Shown in pieces: positions 27,694 through 35,433 of a stretch of DNA of 64,000 nt. A program made the translations under genes and the position numbers. The DNA lies in NCBI RefSeq assembly GCF_023370075.1, contig NZ_CP097152.1:310001-374000 (forward strand). The letters run 5' to 3'. Each line of letters opens with the position of its first letter. Position 1 is the first letter of the stretch. The notes under the pieces were generated by a model that saw only the letters and a program-made list of their open reading frames with translations, did no database searches and had not been told where the DNA came from. The DNA comes from Deinococcus sp. QL22 (GTDB lineage: Bacteria; Deinococcota; Deinococci; Deinococcales; Deinococcaceae).

Positions 27694-29166
27694 TCACGCT
27701 GCCGTATTCCGCAGCGCGTACACCACTAGGTTGCCCCCACGGGTGTAGGCCAGCCGCTCCTGCGCGTTGAGCACTGCGAGCGCCTGATCCACGTCGGCGC
27801 GGGCCAAACACAGGCCGCTGGCGATATTGGTGGCCGTGTCGGACGCGCTGCGGGCCGTGACGTGCGCCAAGCGCGCGGCCACCCGTTCCCCTTCCGGCGT
27901 CAGGGTGTCACTTTCTGGCTGCGGCAGGTGAAGCTGCTCCAGGCGGTACATGGCCCGCGTGCCCACTCCATCAAGGCGCTGCACTTCCCCAGTGGACTGT
28001 CGGTTGCACAGAGCGAGGCGCCGATGAGACAAGTTAAGCCCCAACGCTTGGGTGAGTTCGGTCTCGACGTACTCCTGCCCCGGCTTCAACAACCCCAGTA
28101 CGGGCGCAGCGTTAGCCCGCATCGTGGCGTTCAGCTCGGCCTGATTGGGCGTCGGACGGAATGAGGTGGTTTGCGACACTTCAGCCACCTGAGCCTTCTT
28201 ACTGGGCTCCGGCGGCAGGGCAGGCTTGATTTCTCCCGAAGCGTAGGCGGCCAGACGAGCCCGCCCCGCCGAGGTGAGTGAAACCAGGGACATGGTCTGG
28301 CCCGGCTCTATCTCCACCACACCCTCTTCACCCAAAGCCGTCAGCAGGCGTTGCAACGTGGTGCCCGAGAAGTCAACGTCCATGTAACCGTACAAACCTC
28401 GGTGGCTCTGCGGGCCATGCATGTCGAGCAGCAGCGCGCGGTGCGTGCGATCGCTGGGCAAGGGCGCAGCACGGGAGGGAACTTCTGGCTTGGGGGCCTG
28501 CGCCTCTATCGGCATCACAGGCAGCGGAGTTCCTGGCAGGGCGTACACCACGGGCGAGGTGCCCGGCAACGTCATCAGGAGTCTGTCTCTGACCAAGGCA
28601 TTGAGCTGGATCGCACAGGGGCCGGGGTACAGGTTGAACGCGGCAGCCACGTCTTTGGCCCGGTGCGGCCCACGTTCGCCAAGCCAGACCACCGTTTGAG
28701 TCCGCGGGTTGCTGAGGAGAGGGGCAGGTTCGGACGCGGGTTCGACTTCGCCTTGATCAGCTTCGGCCTGAGCCTCAGTCTCCACCGACTCTGGCTTGGT
28801 GTTTTCAACCACTGGAGGAAGTACCTCAGCTTCGACCAGTACGGCAACGTCACGCTGAGTTTGCTCGCTTAGGCGGTAGCGGTAGGGCCAATCTGAATTG
28901 TCCACGGTCAGGTATCCCTGCGTAGTCAGGCGAGTGATCCACTTGGCCGTCGTGGAATCGCTCCACCCCAGCCGGTTCTTGACCTCACGGTTGCTGGAGT
29001 CTGGTTGGGCGGCGAGATCCGTCAGCAAGGTGGTTTGACGTTCCGCTTGCGTCATTTCAGTGGGCTTCTGAGGAGCAGCCACCAGCTCCAAGACTTGCGG
29101 AACCGTTTCGGCAGGCGCAACGGCCTCGGTGACAGGAGTTTGCGTCTCGCCCTGCGGCTCTTCCAC
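27694..29166 (-). CDS. Multi-winged-helix hypothetical protein
   Basis: A 490-residue acidic protein. At least three, possibly four, winged-helix-like modules can be seen: residues about 40-105 (TTLLTDLAAQPDSSNREVKN, KWITRLTTQGYLTVD), 150-215 (TVVWLGERGPHRAKDVAAAF), 240-315 (GTTLQRLLTALGEEGVVEIE) and 350-490 (LLKPGQEYVETELTQALGL, LNAQERLAYTRGGN). They are separated by Pro/Glu-rich linkers. Such repeats suggest DNA binding at several sites or nucleoprotein scaffolding, but no known family is recognised and no function is assigned. Start GTG 29166 is tentative (no good ribosome-binding site; ATG 29055 is an alternative). It is divergent from, and overlaps by a few bases the region of, the gene at 29202. 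Confidence 0.6.
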   Translation of the reverse strand: MEEPQGETQTPVTEAVAPAETVPQVLELVAAPQKPTEMTQAERQTTLLTDLAAQPDSSNREVKNRLGWSDSTTAKWITRLTTQGYLTVDNSDWPYRYRLSEQTQRDVAVLVEAEVLPPVVENTKPESVETEAQAEADQGEVEPASEPAPLLSNPRTQTVVWLGERGPHRAKDVAAAFNLYPGPCAIQLNALVRDRLLMTLPGTSPVVYALPGTPLPVMPIEAQAPKPEVPSRAAPLPSDRTHRALLLDMHGPQSHRGLYGYMDVDFSGTTLQRLLTALGEEGVVEIEPGQTMSLVSLTSAGRARLAAYASGEIKPALPPEPSKKAQVAEVSQTTSFRPTPNQAELNATMRANAAPVLGLLKPGQEYVETELTQALGLNLSHRRLALCNRQSTGEVQRLDGVGTRAMYRLEQLHLPQPESDTLTPEGERVAARLAHVTARSASDTATNIASGLCLARADVDQALAVLNAQERLAYTRGGNLVVYALRNTAA

Positions 29167-29201
29167 TGTGGTTACAGGCTCGGCAGGGAGAGCCTCTGCG
29201 G

Positions 29202-29675
29202 GTGCATCGCCATCGAGCAGGGCGCTGCGAGGCGGTTCAGAGTCGCCTCGGCGTCTTCTCCGGCGTAGATGATGTCCTGGGCGTTCTCAATCAGGCCGTT
29301 CAGCACGGCCCCCTCAGAATCCTGATCTCGCTGCAGGAAGATCACGCGGAAGAGGGCCAGTGGCGACACGTCTCCGTAAGTTGTCAAGATCGCCTGCCCA
29401 CCTGCGAGGAACTGGGCGCGGTGCGCGAAGCCTATTTCGAAGCTGACGCCACCGTCGTGCAGGTCATGCCCCCGGCCAGCCAGTGGGTCAATCAGCATGA
29501 ATTCTGTCTGCACTTGTGGCAACGCCTCGACGCGCCCTCTTGCCCGAAGGCCTGCACCGTTCGGTGGGGCTGCGCGGCGGCGTACCGCTGGACGGGATGG
29601 AGAAGAGGCTCATCAAGGAGGGCCTGTCCCTGTTCAGCCTGCTGCGGAATCTGGCGTGCTCGCGCGGCACGCTGA
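29202..29675 (+). CDS. Phage-type DUF7694-like protein, 3' end uncertain
   Basis: Within this frame, residues about 45-110 carry WRHVSVSCQDRLPTCEEL, VREAYFEADATVVQVMPP and VNQHEFCLHLWQRLDA. This pattern of a Trp-rich strand, a PTxEEL helix and a His-rich CLHLW end is found in phage and mobile-element proteins of the DUF7694 kind. The function of that family is unknown to me. The part after LHLWQRLDA is Arg/Cys-rich and unnatural, so the real protein probably ends or shifts frame near 29530. GTG 29202 is the first start in frame; none has a clear ribosome-binding site. Confidence 0.5.
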   Translation: MHRHRAGRCEAVQSRLGVFSGVDDVLGVLNQAVQHGPLRILISLQEDHAEEGQWRHVSVSCQDRLPTCEELGAVREAYFEADATVVQVMPPASQWVNQHEFCLHLWQRLDAPSCPKACTVRWGCAAAYRWTGWRRGSSRRACPCSACCGIWRARAAR

Positions 29676-29896
29676 CGGCAATCGAGACTCACCTCGCGCT
29701 GGAGAATCAGGTGATGGGCGTCGTGCCCGTGGATCAGCAGACGGCTCAACTGCACTCAGCCCTGACCCACCTCGCCTCGGCGGCCCAGCTGTTCAGCGTA
29801 ACGCAGGACGCGGACGGTGAGGCGTTCCGCTGGCAGGGGTGCCCGTATGAGTCCCACCCGTTTCCTCCCACATATCCGCGGCGTGACGGTCAGTGA
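29516..29896 (+). CDS. Hypothetical protein overlapping the DUF7694-like gene
   Basis: This 126-residue frame from GTG 29516 is protein-like from GVPLDGMEKRLIKEGLSLF onward (helical, then IETHLALENQVMGVVPVD and a Gln/Ala-rich helix). It may start at ATG 29599 instead, or be the frameshifted C-terminal part of the preceding gene. No family is recognised. It overlaps the start of the next small gene, which points to a compact, translationally coupled cluster typical of phage or plasmid modules. Confidence 0.45.
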   Translation: MATPRRALLPEGLHRSVGLRGGVPLDGMEKRLIKEGLSLFSLLRNLACSRGTLTAIETHLALENQVMGVVPVDQQTAQLHSALTHLASAAQLFSVTQDADGEAFRWQGCPYESHPFPPTYPRRDGQ

Positions 29897-30053
29897 GGCC
29901 GACAACATCATTGACCGTCACGCCAAGCGCCGCAACATGAACCCGCGCATCTGCAGGTCGGCCCTGTATGAAGACGGCCTGGACACTGACGAGGGGCTGC
30001 TGCGGCGAGATGCGGGGCGGTATTTCCTCAGCACCCCGGGGCGCGGGCTGTGA
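29847..30053 (+). CDS. Small hypothetical protein
   Basis: A 68-residue protein from ATG 29847 with AGGGGTG upstream. It starts MSPTRFLPHIRGVTVSEADN and has a basic central helix (RHAKRRNMNPRICRSALYED) and an acidic stretch. It overlaps the preceding gene by 50 bases in another frame. No family recognised; size and context suit an accessory phage or plasmid gene. Confidence 0.45.
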   Translation: MSPTRFLPHIRGVTVSEADNIIDRHAKRRNMNPRICRSALYEDGLDTDEGLLRRDAGRYFLSTPGRGL

Positions 30054-30058
30054 GCGAA

Positions 30059-30430
30059 TCAGCGGTACACCCCCACCACCACCTGTTCCCCAGCCTGCGG
30101 GGAAAATTCCAACTCAATGGGGGCCAACAAGTACCACTTCTCCTTCAAAACTGTCCCGAATCGGCGCGAGTTTCCTTGGGCCACCGCCTGTTCAAGCGCG
30201 CGGGCAAAGGGCACGGCGTCGAGCGCGATCAGGCCCCGAATCTCCGAGCCGTCCCGCTGCACCCGCCTCGCATTGGCCACAGAAGCGGGGGAGATGACGG
30301 TTAAATCTACCTGAATCTGACGGGAATCTGGGGTCAATTCCAGCTGTGTGCCGTCGAAGGCGTTGATTCGGTAGGCGGGCACCTCGACAGTCTGACCGGT
30401 GGGAAAGTCCGTGCGGCGGACAGGGTACAT
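30059..30430 (-). CDS. Tandem paralogue 1: 123-residue hypothetical protein
   Basis: A 123-residue protein starting MYPVRRTDFPTGQTVEVPAY. It shares a defined core with the two genes upstream: F-P-x-GQTV-x-x-P-x-YR at the start, a central E-x-RGLI-x-x-(D/E)-(A/S) motif, an RALEQAV-type helix, WYLL, and a (V/I)VG(V/L)YR C-terminus. It is probably a compact alpha/beta protein; no known family is recognised. The upstream TAAAGT box seven bases before ATG matches those of its paralogues. It is convergent with the gene ending at 30053. Confidence 0.65.
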   Translation of the reverse strand: MYPVRRTDFPTGQTVEVPAYRINAFDGTQLELTPDSRQIQVDLTVISPASVANARRVQRDGSEIRGLIALDAVPFARALEQAVAQGNSRRFGTVLKEKWYLLAPIELEFSPQAGEQVVVGVYR

Positions 30431-30437
30431 GCGCTTG

Positions 30438-30443
30438 ACTTTA
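30438..30443 (-). promoter_or_regulatory. Candidate -10 of leaderless promoter, paralogue 1
   Basis: On the minus strand TAAAGT is followed by exactly seven bases and ATG 30430, the same spacing as in the other two copies. Confidence 0.4.
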
Positions 30444-30496
30444 CCGCTGGCTGCCCGGACGACACCGCTGAACTGCCTACATATGAGGGCGCGGGT

Positions 30497-30868
30497 CTAG
30501 CGGTACAGGCCCACAATGACAAAGTGTTTTACCTGTGGGGCCAATTGCCCTTCAACCGCGACCAACAGGTACCAATCGTCTTCCAGCAGGGCGCCGCACC
30601 TGCGCGAGGTGTTATCGGTCATCACATGGTGAAGCGCTCGCTCGAAGGCATCAGCGTCCACCGTGATCAACCCCCTCAGCTCCCAGCCCTCCGGCCGCAT
30701 CTCCAGGGCACAGGCAAGAGCGTGGGTGTCCATCGCCGCGAAATCTACCACCCTCTGCCGGGGTTCCCGGATTAACTCCAGGCTCTGGTCAGGGGAAATC
30801 TCAATCCGGTAGCTGGGGAGCTTAACGGTCTGACCCAGAGGGAAGGCTGTGCAGCGGAGGCGGTACAT
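30497..30868 (-). CDS. Tandem paralogue 2: 123-residue hypothetical protein
   Basis: Same length as its neighbours, starting MYRLRCTAFPLGQTVKLPSY and sharing PEGWELRGLITVDADAFERA, LLEDDWYLLVAV and the FVIVGLYR end. It is more divergent from copy 1 than copy 3 is in the N-terminal half. All positions that are invariant in the three copies are kept, so it is probably functional. Unknown function. Confidence 0.65.
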   Translation of the reverse strand: MYRLRCTAFPLGQTVKLPSYRIEISPDQSLELIREPRQRVVDFAAMDTHALACALEMRPEGWELRGLITVDADAFERALHHVMTDNTSRRCGALLEDDWYLLVAVEGQLAPQVKHFVIVGLYR

Positions 30869-30875
30869 GCAGCCT

Positions 30876-30881
30876 ACGGTA
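30876..30881 (-). promoter_or_regulatory. Candidate -10 of leaderless promoter, paralogue 2
   Basis: Minus-strand TACCGT, seven bases, ATG 30868. Confidence 0.4.
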
Positions 30882-30939
30882 CCGCTCTGCTGCCTGAGGA
30901 ACCCACAGGCCGGCTGACGCAGTGGGGCGCGGGGCTAGC

Positions 30940-31311
30940 CTAGCGGTACAGGCCCACGACCACGAATTGCCCCACCCGGGGCTGAACGGGCCAGTGAAGC
31001 GGGGCCAGCAGATACCACTGGTCTTCCAGCACCGCACTGAGTTGGCGGGTATTTCCGTCTGTTGTGCTCTCCTTCAGGGCGCGGGCGAGGGGCACCGATT
31101 CCAAGGCGATCAATCCCCGAATCTCCCATCCCTCGGGTTGAATGTCCGTCGCGCAGGCGATGGCCTAGACACCAAACACAGACAGATCTACCGCGATGCT
31201 CCAAGGCTGCTCGATCAACTCCACACGCTGGCCATTGAACGCTCCGAACCGGTAGCGGGGCAGCTCAACGGTCTGGCCGGTGGGAAAGGCCGTGCGGTGG
31301 AAGCGGTACAT
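30940..31311 (-). pseudogene. Tandem paralogue 3, interrupted by an in-frame TAG
   Basis: Exactly 123 codons, starting MYRFHRTAFPTGQTVELPRY and ending VVVGLYR, but codon 49 (plus-strand CTA at 31165-31167) is TAG. Apart from that one stop the frame is open and conserved, including PEGWEIRGLIALES and LEDQWYLLAPL, so the lesion is recent or is read through. A sequencing error is possible. Confidence 0.7.
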
Positions 31312-31318
31312 GCGGCAT

Positions 31319-31324
31319 ACGGTA
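31319..31324 (-). promoter_or_regulatory. Candidate -10 of leaderless promoter, paralogue 3
   Basis: Minus-strand TACCGT, seven bases, ATG 31311, as in paralogue 2. Confidence 0.4.
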
Positions 31325-31651
31325 CGCCGGTGCTGTCTAAGGAACCCATGGGACTGCTAAAACAGCGGCAAGGTCTGCGGTGATGTCCAAGCTCGCCCGT
31401 TCTTTTCAGCGCCGCGCCGGGGCCGATCAAGCCGCACGGGGTTGGGTCGGGGATCCGCTGAGACTTCCCTTTGCCCGCATTCTGTTCGAGGCTCGGCGCA
31501 TCAGCATTGGCGAAACGTACCGCCGCTTCATCACGGCAGGCGCGTGTGTGCTAATGGGCCTGCCAAGCGTTGAGCAGCGCCAAAGCCACGGCAGGGTCTC
31601 TCTGGCAGGGATCGAATGCCGGTATGGAACGCCGGAAGTGGATGGGCCAGA

Positions 31652-31828
31652 TCACAGCAAGACGTCTGGCAGGGGTGCGCGTTCCAGGCAGCGCAGCACG
31701 GGCAGGGTGAGGTCACGGACAGGCGGCTGGGCCTTGGTCTGCACCTCCGCCACCGCCCGGCGCAGGATCGCCAGTGGCGCCTGGTTGCGCCGGGCATGCT
31801 CGGATAGGGAAGCTTCAGCCCGCGTCAT
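31652..31828 (-). CDS. Small hypothetical protein, second gene of a coupled pair
   Basis: A 58-residue protein (MTRAEASLSEHARRNQAPLA, then helical with RRAVAEVQTKAQPP) whose ATG overlaps the TGA of the preceding gene (ATGA at 31825-31828). That overlap is the best evidence for its reality. It looks like a short alpha-helical protein without a known family. Confidence 0.45.
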   Translation of the reverse strand: MTRAEASLSEHARRNQAPLAILRRAVAEVQTKAQPPVRDLTLPVLRCLERAPLPDVLL

Positions 31829-32061
31829 GCACCCGCCGCCTGCCGGAGCGAGGCGACGATCTGGGCGGTGAGGCTGGACTTGAAATCCACGGTGCCCAGC
31901 ACGTGGTGCAGGTCGAGCTGTGTTTCGACTGCCAGGGGGTGGAGCAGCGCGGCGGTGTAGGTCAGGCTCAAGGTGACCGTCACGGCCCGGTCATCCCGGA
32001 TGCAGGTCTTGATCAGGTAACCGCTCTCAACCAGGACGGCGGGAGCAGGAGAAAGGGTCAT
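31825..32061 (-). CDS. Small hypothetical protein, first gene of a coupled pair
   Basis: A 78-residue protein from ATG 32061, MTLSPAPAVLVESGYLIKTC, with a beta-rich middle (RAVTVTLSLTYTAALLHPLA) and a QIVASLRQAAGA end. No known family. The ATGA junction with the next gene indicates a two-gene operon. The initiation site lacks a clear Shine-Dalgarno. Confidence 0.5.
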   Translation of the reverse strand: MTLSPAPAVLVESGYLIKTCIRDDRAVTVTLSLTYTAALLHPLAVETQLDLHHVLGTVDFKSSLTAQIVASLRQAAGA

Positions 32062-32099
32062 GAGGCATGACTGGAGTGACCGGGCTGGACGCAGACCAG

Positions 32100-32331
32100 G
32101 GAATTCGCAGCGCTGTACGCCAAGCGTGCTGAGATTGAAGGCATGATCTCGGTCGGCGTGCGGGTAACCGGCATGCGCCGGTCACGGTAGTGCGGATTAG
32201 GCAAAACGTGCTTGCAGCATCTGTGTACCGCTTCAGCACTGAACAGGCTGCGTGTGGCTGATCACTTGGATGGGCGTCCTCGTGCCCAGACCCGTGTCAC
32301 TGCATTCGCACGCCTACTGGCGCGGGTCACC
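32100..32331 (+). pseudogene. IS1182-family transposase C-terminal remnant
   Basis: The plus strand reads YAKRAEIEGMISVGVRVTGM, RRSR, an in-frame TAG, then GLGKTCLQHL, ALNRLRVADHLDGRPRAQTR and a stop. This is the C-terminal DDE-family segment (R-x-EIEG ... GLRRSRYRGL ... ALN) of IS1182-type transposases. Only the last 75 codons remain. Confidence 0.65.
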
Positions 32332-32409
32332 TGAGTAAACCAGCGCTATCGGGAGTGCGGAAGAGCCGCAAAAGTGAGGCAAGCCTACAATAGGGGTGGG
32401 CCACGTGAG

Positions 32410-32421
32410 GGCAACACAACC
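32410..32421 (+). repeat. Solo IS6-family terminal repeat
   Basis: GGCAACACAACC is identical to the right end of the IS6-family element at 9390-10194. No transposase sequence is next to it, so it is a solitary scar. Confidence 0.55.
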
Positions 32422-32498
32422 CTTGGAACAGGTCTTGGTTGTCGGTGCGTCCACCGTCATCCCGGAGGATCCGGCCAGGATGCGCGTCATACTGCGTT

Positions 32499-33641
32499 AT
32501 GGCCCGCATCCTGCTGACCGGCGGCCGTGCGCCGGCCACACTTGAACTCGCCCGCTTGTTCTGGAGGCGGGGCCACCAGGTCGAGGTCGCCGAAAGCTGG
32601 GGGATCTACGCCAGCCGCTTCTCGCGCGCTGCTCGGCGGCACTGGCCCCTCCCCCCGCCCCGGCAGGCCTTCGCTGCCTTCTCACACGCCCTGCAGCAGC
32701 TGGTCAGCCAGGGCCGCTACGATCTGCTGATTCCGACCTGTGAAGAGGTGTTCTGGGTTGCGAGGGCCAAGCCGCTCCTGGAACCGCAGCTGCGCGTGCT
32801 GTCCCCATCTCTTGCCGAACTGCGCGGGCTACACGACAAGCACGCTTTTTCTGAGCTGATCGCCCGCTGCGGCCTGCCCGGCCCCGTCACCACTTTGCTG
32901 CACAGTCCACAGGCGGTGAGCTTGTACGCTGCGGGCGCTCCGGCGTCGGTCTACAAACCCAGTTTCTCCCGGTTCGGCACCCAGACCCTGATCTGCCCGC
33001 CTTGGGCTACCCTGAGCGGCCTGCGGCCCACAGCAGAGCAGCCCTGGAGCGCGCAGGAGTACAAAGCCGGGCAGGAATGGTGCGCTTACGCCGTACTGCA
33101 GACCGGCCGCGTCGCCGCGCTGGCCGTTTATCCCTCGCAGGTTCGGGTGGGCGGCGCCAGCGTGTATTTTCAGGCGGCTCGGCACGCCGGGATCGAGCGC
33201 TGGATCGAGCAGTTCGGCCACGCCACGAAACTCAGCGGGCAACTGGCCTTTGACTTCAAGGAAGACGCAGACGGTCTCTGGGCGCTGGAATGCAATCCAC
33301 GTCTGACCAGTGGCATTCACCTCTTTCGCGATCAACCGGACGTGACTGAGGTGTACCTTGACCAGTTGCCTGCACAGACCCTAGACACACCGACCCTGCA
33401 CGCCCGGCCGGCTACGGCGCTGGCCCTGAAGGGAGCGATGATGCTGGGCGGCAAGCTGCGAAGCGCCCCGGAGTGGCGGGCCTGGGCCGCCGCGCGGGAC
33501 GTGATGTACGCGCCGCACGACAAGCTGCCGGCTCTGGCACAACCGCTTCTGGCCGCTTCACTGGCGCTGCGCGCCGCACGCCTGCGGGTAGGTCTGCTGG
33601 CCGCGACCACCCACGACATCGAATGGAACGGTGAGGCATGA
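32499..33641 (+). CDS. ATP-grasp domain protein
   Basis: About 380 residues from ATG 32499. The N-terminal Rossmann-like pre-ATP-grasp fold begins ILLTGGRAPATLELARLF. The ATP-grasp core follows with LHDKHAFSELIARCGLP, VYKPSFSRFG (ATP-binding Lys) and LWALECNPRLTSGIHLF, where the E and N are the usual Mg-binding residues. The family ligates a carboxylate to an amine or thiol through an acyl-phosphate. The substrate is unknown. A CATACT box five bases before the ATG and the absence of a Shine-Dalgarno suggest a leaderless start. The stop overlaps the ATG of the next gene (ATGA), so the two proteins are probably made together and act in one pathway. Confidence 0.85.
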   Translation: MARILLTGGRAPATLELARLFWRRGHQVEVAESWGIYASRFSRAARRHWPLPPPRQAFAAFSHALQQLVSQGRYDLLIPTCEEVFWVARAKPLLEPQLRVLSPSLAELRGLHDKHAFSELIARCGLPGPVTTLLHSPQAVSLYAAGAPASVYKPSFSRFGTQTLICPPWATLSGLRPTAEQPWSAQEYKAGQEWCAYAVLQTGRVAALAVYPSQVRVGGASVYFQAARHAGIERWIEQFGHATKLSGQLAFDFKEDADGLWALECNPRLTSGIHLFRDQPDVTEVYLDQLPAQTLDTPTLHARPATALALKGAMMLGGKLRSAPEWRAWAAARDVMYAPHDKLPALAQPLLAASLALRAARLRVGLLAATTHDIEWNGEA

Positions 33642-34756
33642 AGCTCGGAAGCGACGCTTCCCGAATCGAGTGGCCACCCACCCCCGATGGCGACTACGCC
33701 CGGCGTGCCTTGACGCCCCTGCTGCAGCGGGGCGCGGCGGCGTTCGTCACCAATGCCCGGGTGCAGATGGCGGTGCTGACGGACCCCGAGACAGCCCTGC
33801 CAATCACCTTTGATCCTGCCTGGCATGACAGCTTTACGGTCTCGCCCGTGACGCATCTGGTTCACTATGCCGCGCAGGAGCTTCACCACCTGAGTCCGGC
33901 TGCAGCACGGGCCGCGCCGCTGTTCAAAGGCCTGGGCCTGGGCCTGCGCGGTCTGGGCTTCGAGCGGACGGTGTACGTCAACAACTGGCTGCTCTCTACC
34001 AACCTGTACCCGAACCTGACGCCGGCGCAACTGCGGGCAGCGACGCACACCCTGCTGACCGCTTTTCCTGACCGCCCGCTGGCGTGGCGGTCTCTGGATA
34101 CCGCGCGGCACGCCCTGCTGATCGGCGCGTTGGAAGCGGCGGGCTACCTGCGGCTCCCCAGCCGCCTGGTCACGTATCAAGACCCACGGGAGGCGGCCTT
34201 CTGGCGCAATGCCCAGCTGCGCAACGATGCCAGCCGCACCCGCCGTCCAGAGGCTGAGCCGGTGCTGCACGACGCCTTTACCGCTGCTGACTTGCGTACG
34301 GCTCTGACGCTGTACCAGCAGCTCTATCTGGGAAAGTATTCCACCTACAATCCGCAGTTCACCCTGCCTTTTTTGCAGCTGGCCCACCGTGAGCGGCTGC
34401 TTGAGCTGCGCGGATTACGGGTCGATGGGGTTCTCAAGGCGGTGCGCGGCAGCGTCAGCCGTGCAGGCGTCATGACCTCACCGGTGTTCGGGTATGACCT
34501 CAGCGCGCCTCAACAGGAAGGCTGGTACCGCCGACTGAGTCTAGGCGTGCTGCAAGACGCCCGGCAGGACGGCCTGCTGGTCAATGCCAGCGGCGGCGTC
34601 GGAGCCTTCAAACGCGCCCGTGGTGGTGTGGCCGTGCCGGAGTACACCATGGTCTTCACCGCCCACCTACCCAAAGCCCAGCAGCACGCCTGGATCATCC
34701 TGGCAGGCTTGCTGGAACGCTTTCTTCTGCCGTTTCTGATCGAGTACGACCTGTAG
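33638..34756 (+). CDS. GNAT-fold acyltransferase-like protein coupled to the ATP-grasp gene
   Basis: 372 residues, cytosolic. The C-terminal 150 residues read as a GNAT/FemAB-like acyltransferase (YSTYNPQFTLPFLQLAHRER, LLELRGLRVDGVLKAVRGSV, LVNASGGVGAFKRARGG). The N-terminal half is helical with no clear match. GNAT-like proteins paired with ATP-grasp ligases occur in pathways that modify peptides or small amines, but the product here cannot be predicted. Its ATG overlaps the ATP-grasp stop by four bases. No transporter or regulator lies in the same operon. Confidence 0.65.
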   Translation: MKLGSDASRIEWPPTPDGDYARRALTPLLQRGAAAFVTNARVQMAVLTDPETALPITFDPAWHDSFTVSPVTHLVHYAAQELHHLSPAAARAAPLFKGLGLGLRGLGFERTVYVNNWLLSTNLYPNLTPAQLRAATHTLLTAFPDRPLAWRSLDTARHALLIGALEAAGYLRLPSRLVTYQDPREAAFWRNAQLRNDASRTRRPEAEPVLHDAFTAADLRTALTLYQQLYLGKYSTYNPQFTLPFLQLAHRERLLELRGLRVDGVLKAVRGSVSRAGVMTSPVFGYDLSAPQQEGWYRRLSLGVLQDARQDGLLVNASGGVGAFKRARGGVAVPEYTMVFTAHLPKAQQHAWIILAGLLERFLLPFLIEYDL

Positions 34757-34991
34757 GGCAGCGGGCTTTCTGGCAGTGGTGCTTCGTAGCCTGCTGTGGC
34801 TAGGGCTGAATCAATTAAGGCAGCCGGGAGCCATCTTCCGGCACGCTGATCCATGAGCTCCGTGGTCATGCTGGAGAATCCAGGTCAACCCTGCAGGATG
34901 GTGACGGGAGGGGTCGCGCACCCATGACATCAATACGTTATCAATACCCCCAAAGGTCGCCTTGTAGACAACTCACGCTAGCTTTGAGCCG
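34757..34991. other. Intergenic stretch after the ATP-grasp/GNAT pair
   Basis: No recognised gene. ATCAATAC occurs twice within about 20 bases (around 34928 and 34939). A minus-strand frame reading MTTELMDQRAGRW was noted but has no known relative. Confidence 0.3.
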
Positions 34992-35031
34992 AAAAAAGCC
35001 CCGCCCCCCAATGAAGGTAAGGGTGGGGCTC
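34992..35031 (-). terminator. Rho-independent terminator (minus strand)
   Basis: On the minus strand AGCCCCACCC pairs with GGGGGGCGGGGCT across a short loop and is followed by TTTTTT (plus-strand A-run 34992-34997). It is the only classical stem plus T-run terminator in this gap, and it faces whatever is transcribed leftward from about 35050-35260. Confidence 0.75.
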
Positions 35032-35045
35032 TGTGAATCAGGTGA

Positions 35046-35255
35046 TTAAGTTGACGGGTGCGGGTAAATGACTGGCGGCGGCGAGGGTCGGGGCGGCGGC
35101 GGTGGCGTCTTGGGCGGTGGGGTCATGGCCCAGCGTGCGCCTGATCCTGTGACAGCTTCCTGACAACGGGAAGCTTCCTGGTGCTGCATTGTGATAGCGG
35201 GGCTTGAGCTGTGTTCTGGGCCATCTCCCTCACGGGGGCACTGGATGAGAGCCAA
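35046..35255 (-). CDS. Possible proline-rich small protein
   Basis: A minus-strand frame ends 15 bases before the strong terminator and finishes with a proline-rich tail (TPPPKTPPPPPRPSPPP, then VIYPHPST). The N-terminal start is unclear: 35255 gives 69 residues and ATG 35126 gives 26. No ribosome-binding site is visible. The terminator is the main reason to suspect a transcript here; the peptide itself is unproven. Confidence 0.3.
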   Translation of the reverse strand: MALIQCPREGDGPEHSSSPAITMQHQEASRCQEAVTGSGARWAMTPPPKTPPPPPRPSPPPVIYPHPST

Positions 35256-35433
35256 CCTTATCTACCCAGATCGATGCCATGAGACATGTAGGAGACGTCT
35301 GTCTTATCAGGACAACACGTCGTGATGTTCGTCATCACTCTTGTTCTCCTGACATAACCTGCTTAAAGGTTCGCTGAAGAACATGTGCCGCAGGTGAAAA
35401 CTGCTCTCTGAGCGCTCGGTCATACTGTGCCGC

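Larger units (their letters stand above)
30059..31311 (-). repeat. Tandem gene triplication with about 70-base spacers
   Basis: Three 372-base genes in direct orientation are separated by 66 and 71 bases, each spacer ending in a similar TANNNT-N7-ATG. Protein identity between copies is partial (conserved start, middle and end), so the array is old. Confidence 0.6.

Noticed and set aside
31383..31640. Plus-strand frame starting MSKLARSFQRRAGADQ
   Set aside because: The first 60 residues look plausible, but there is no ribosome-binding site or TANNNT box, and the frame continues into the antisense of a better-supported coupled gene.
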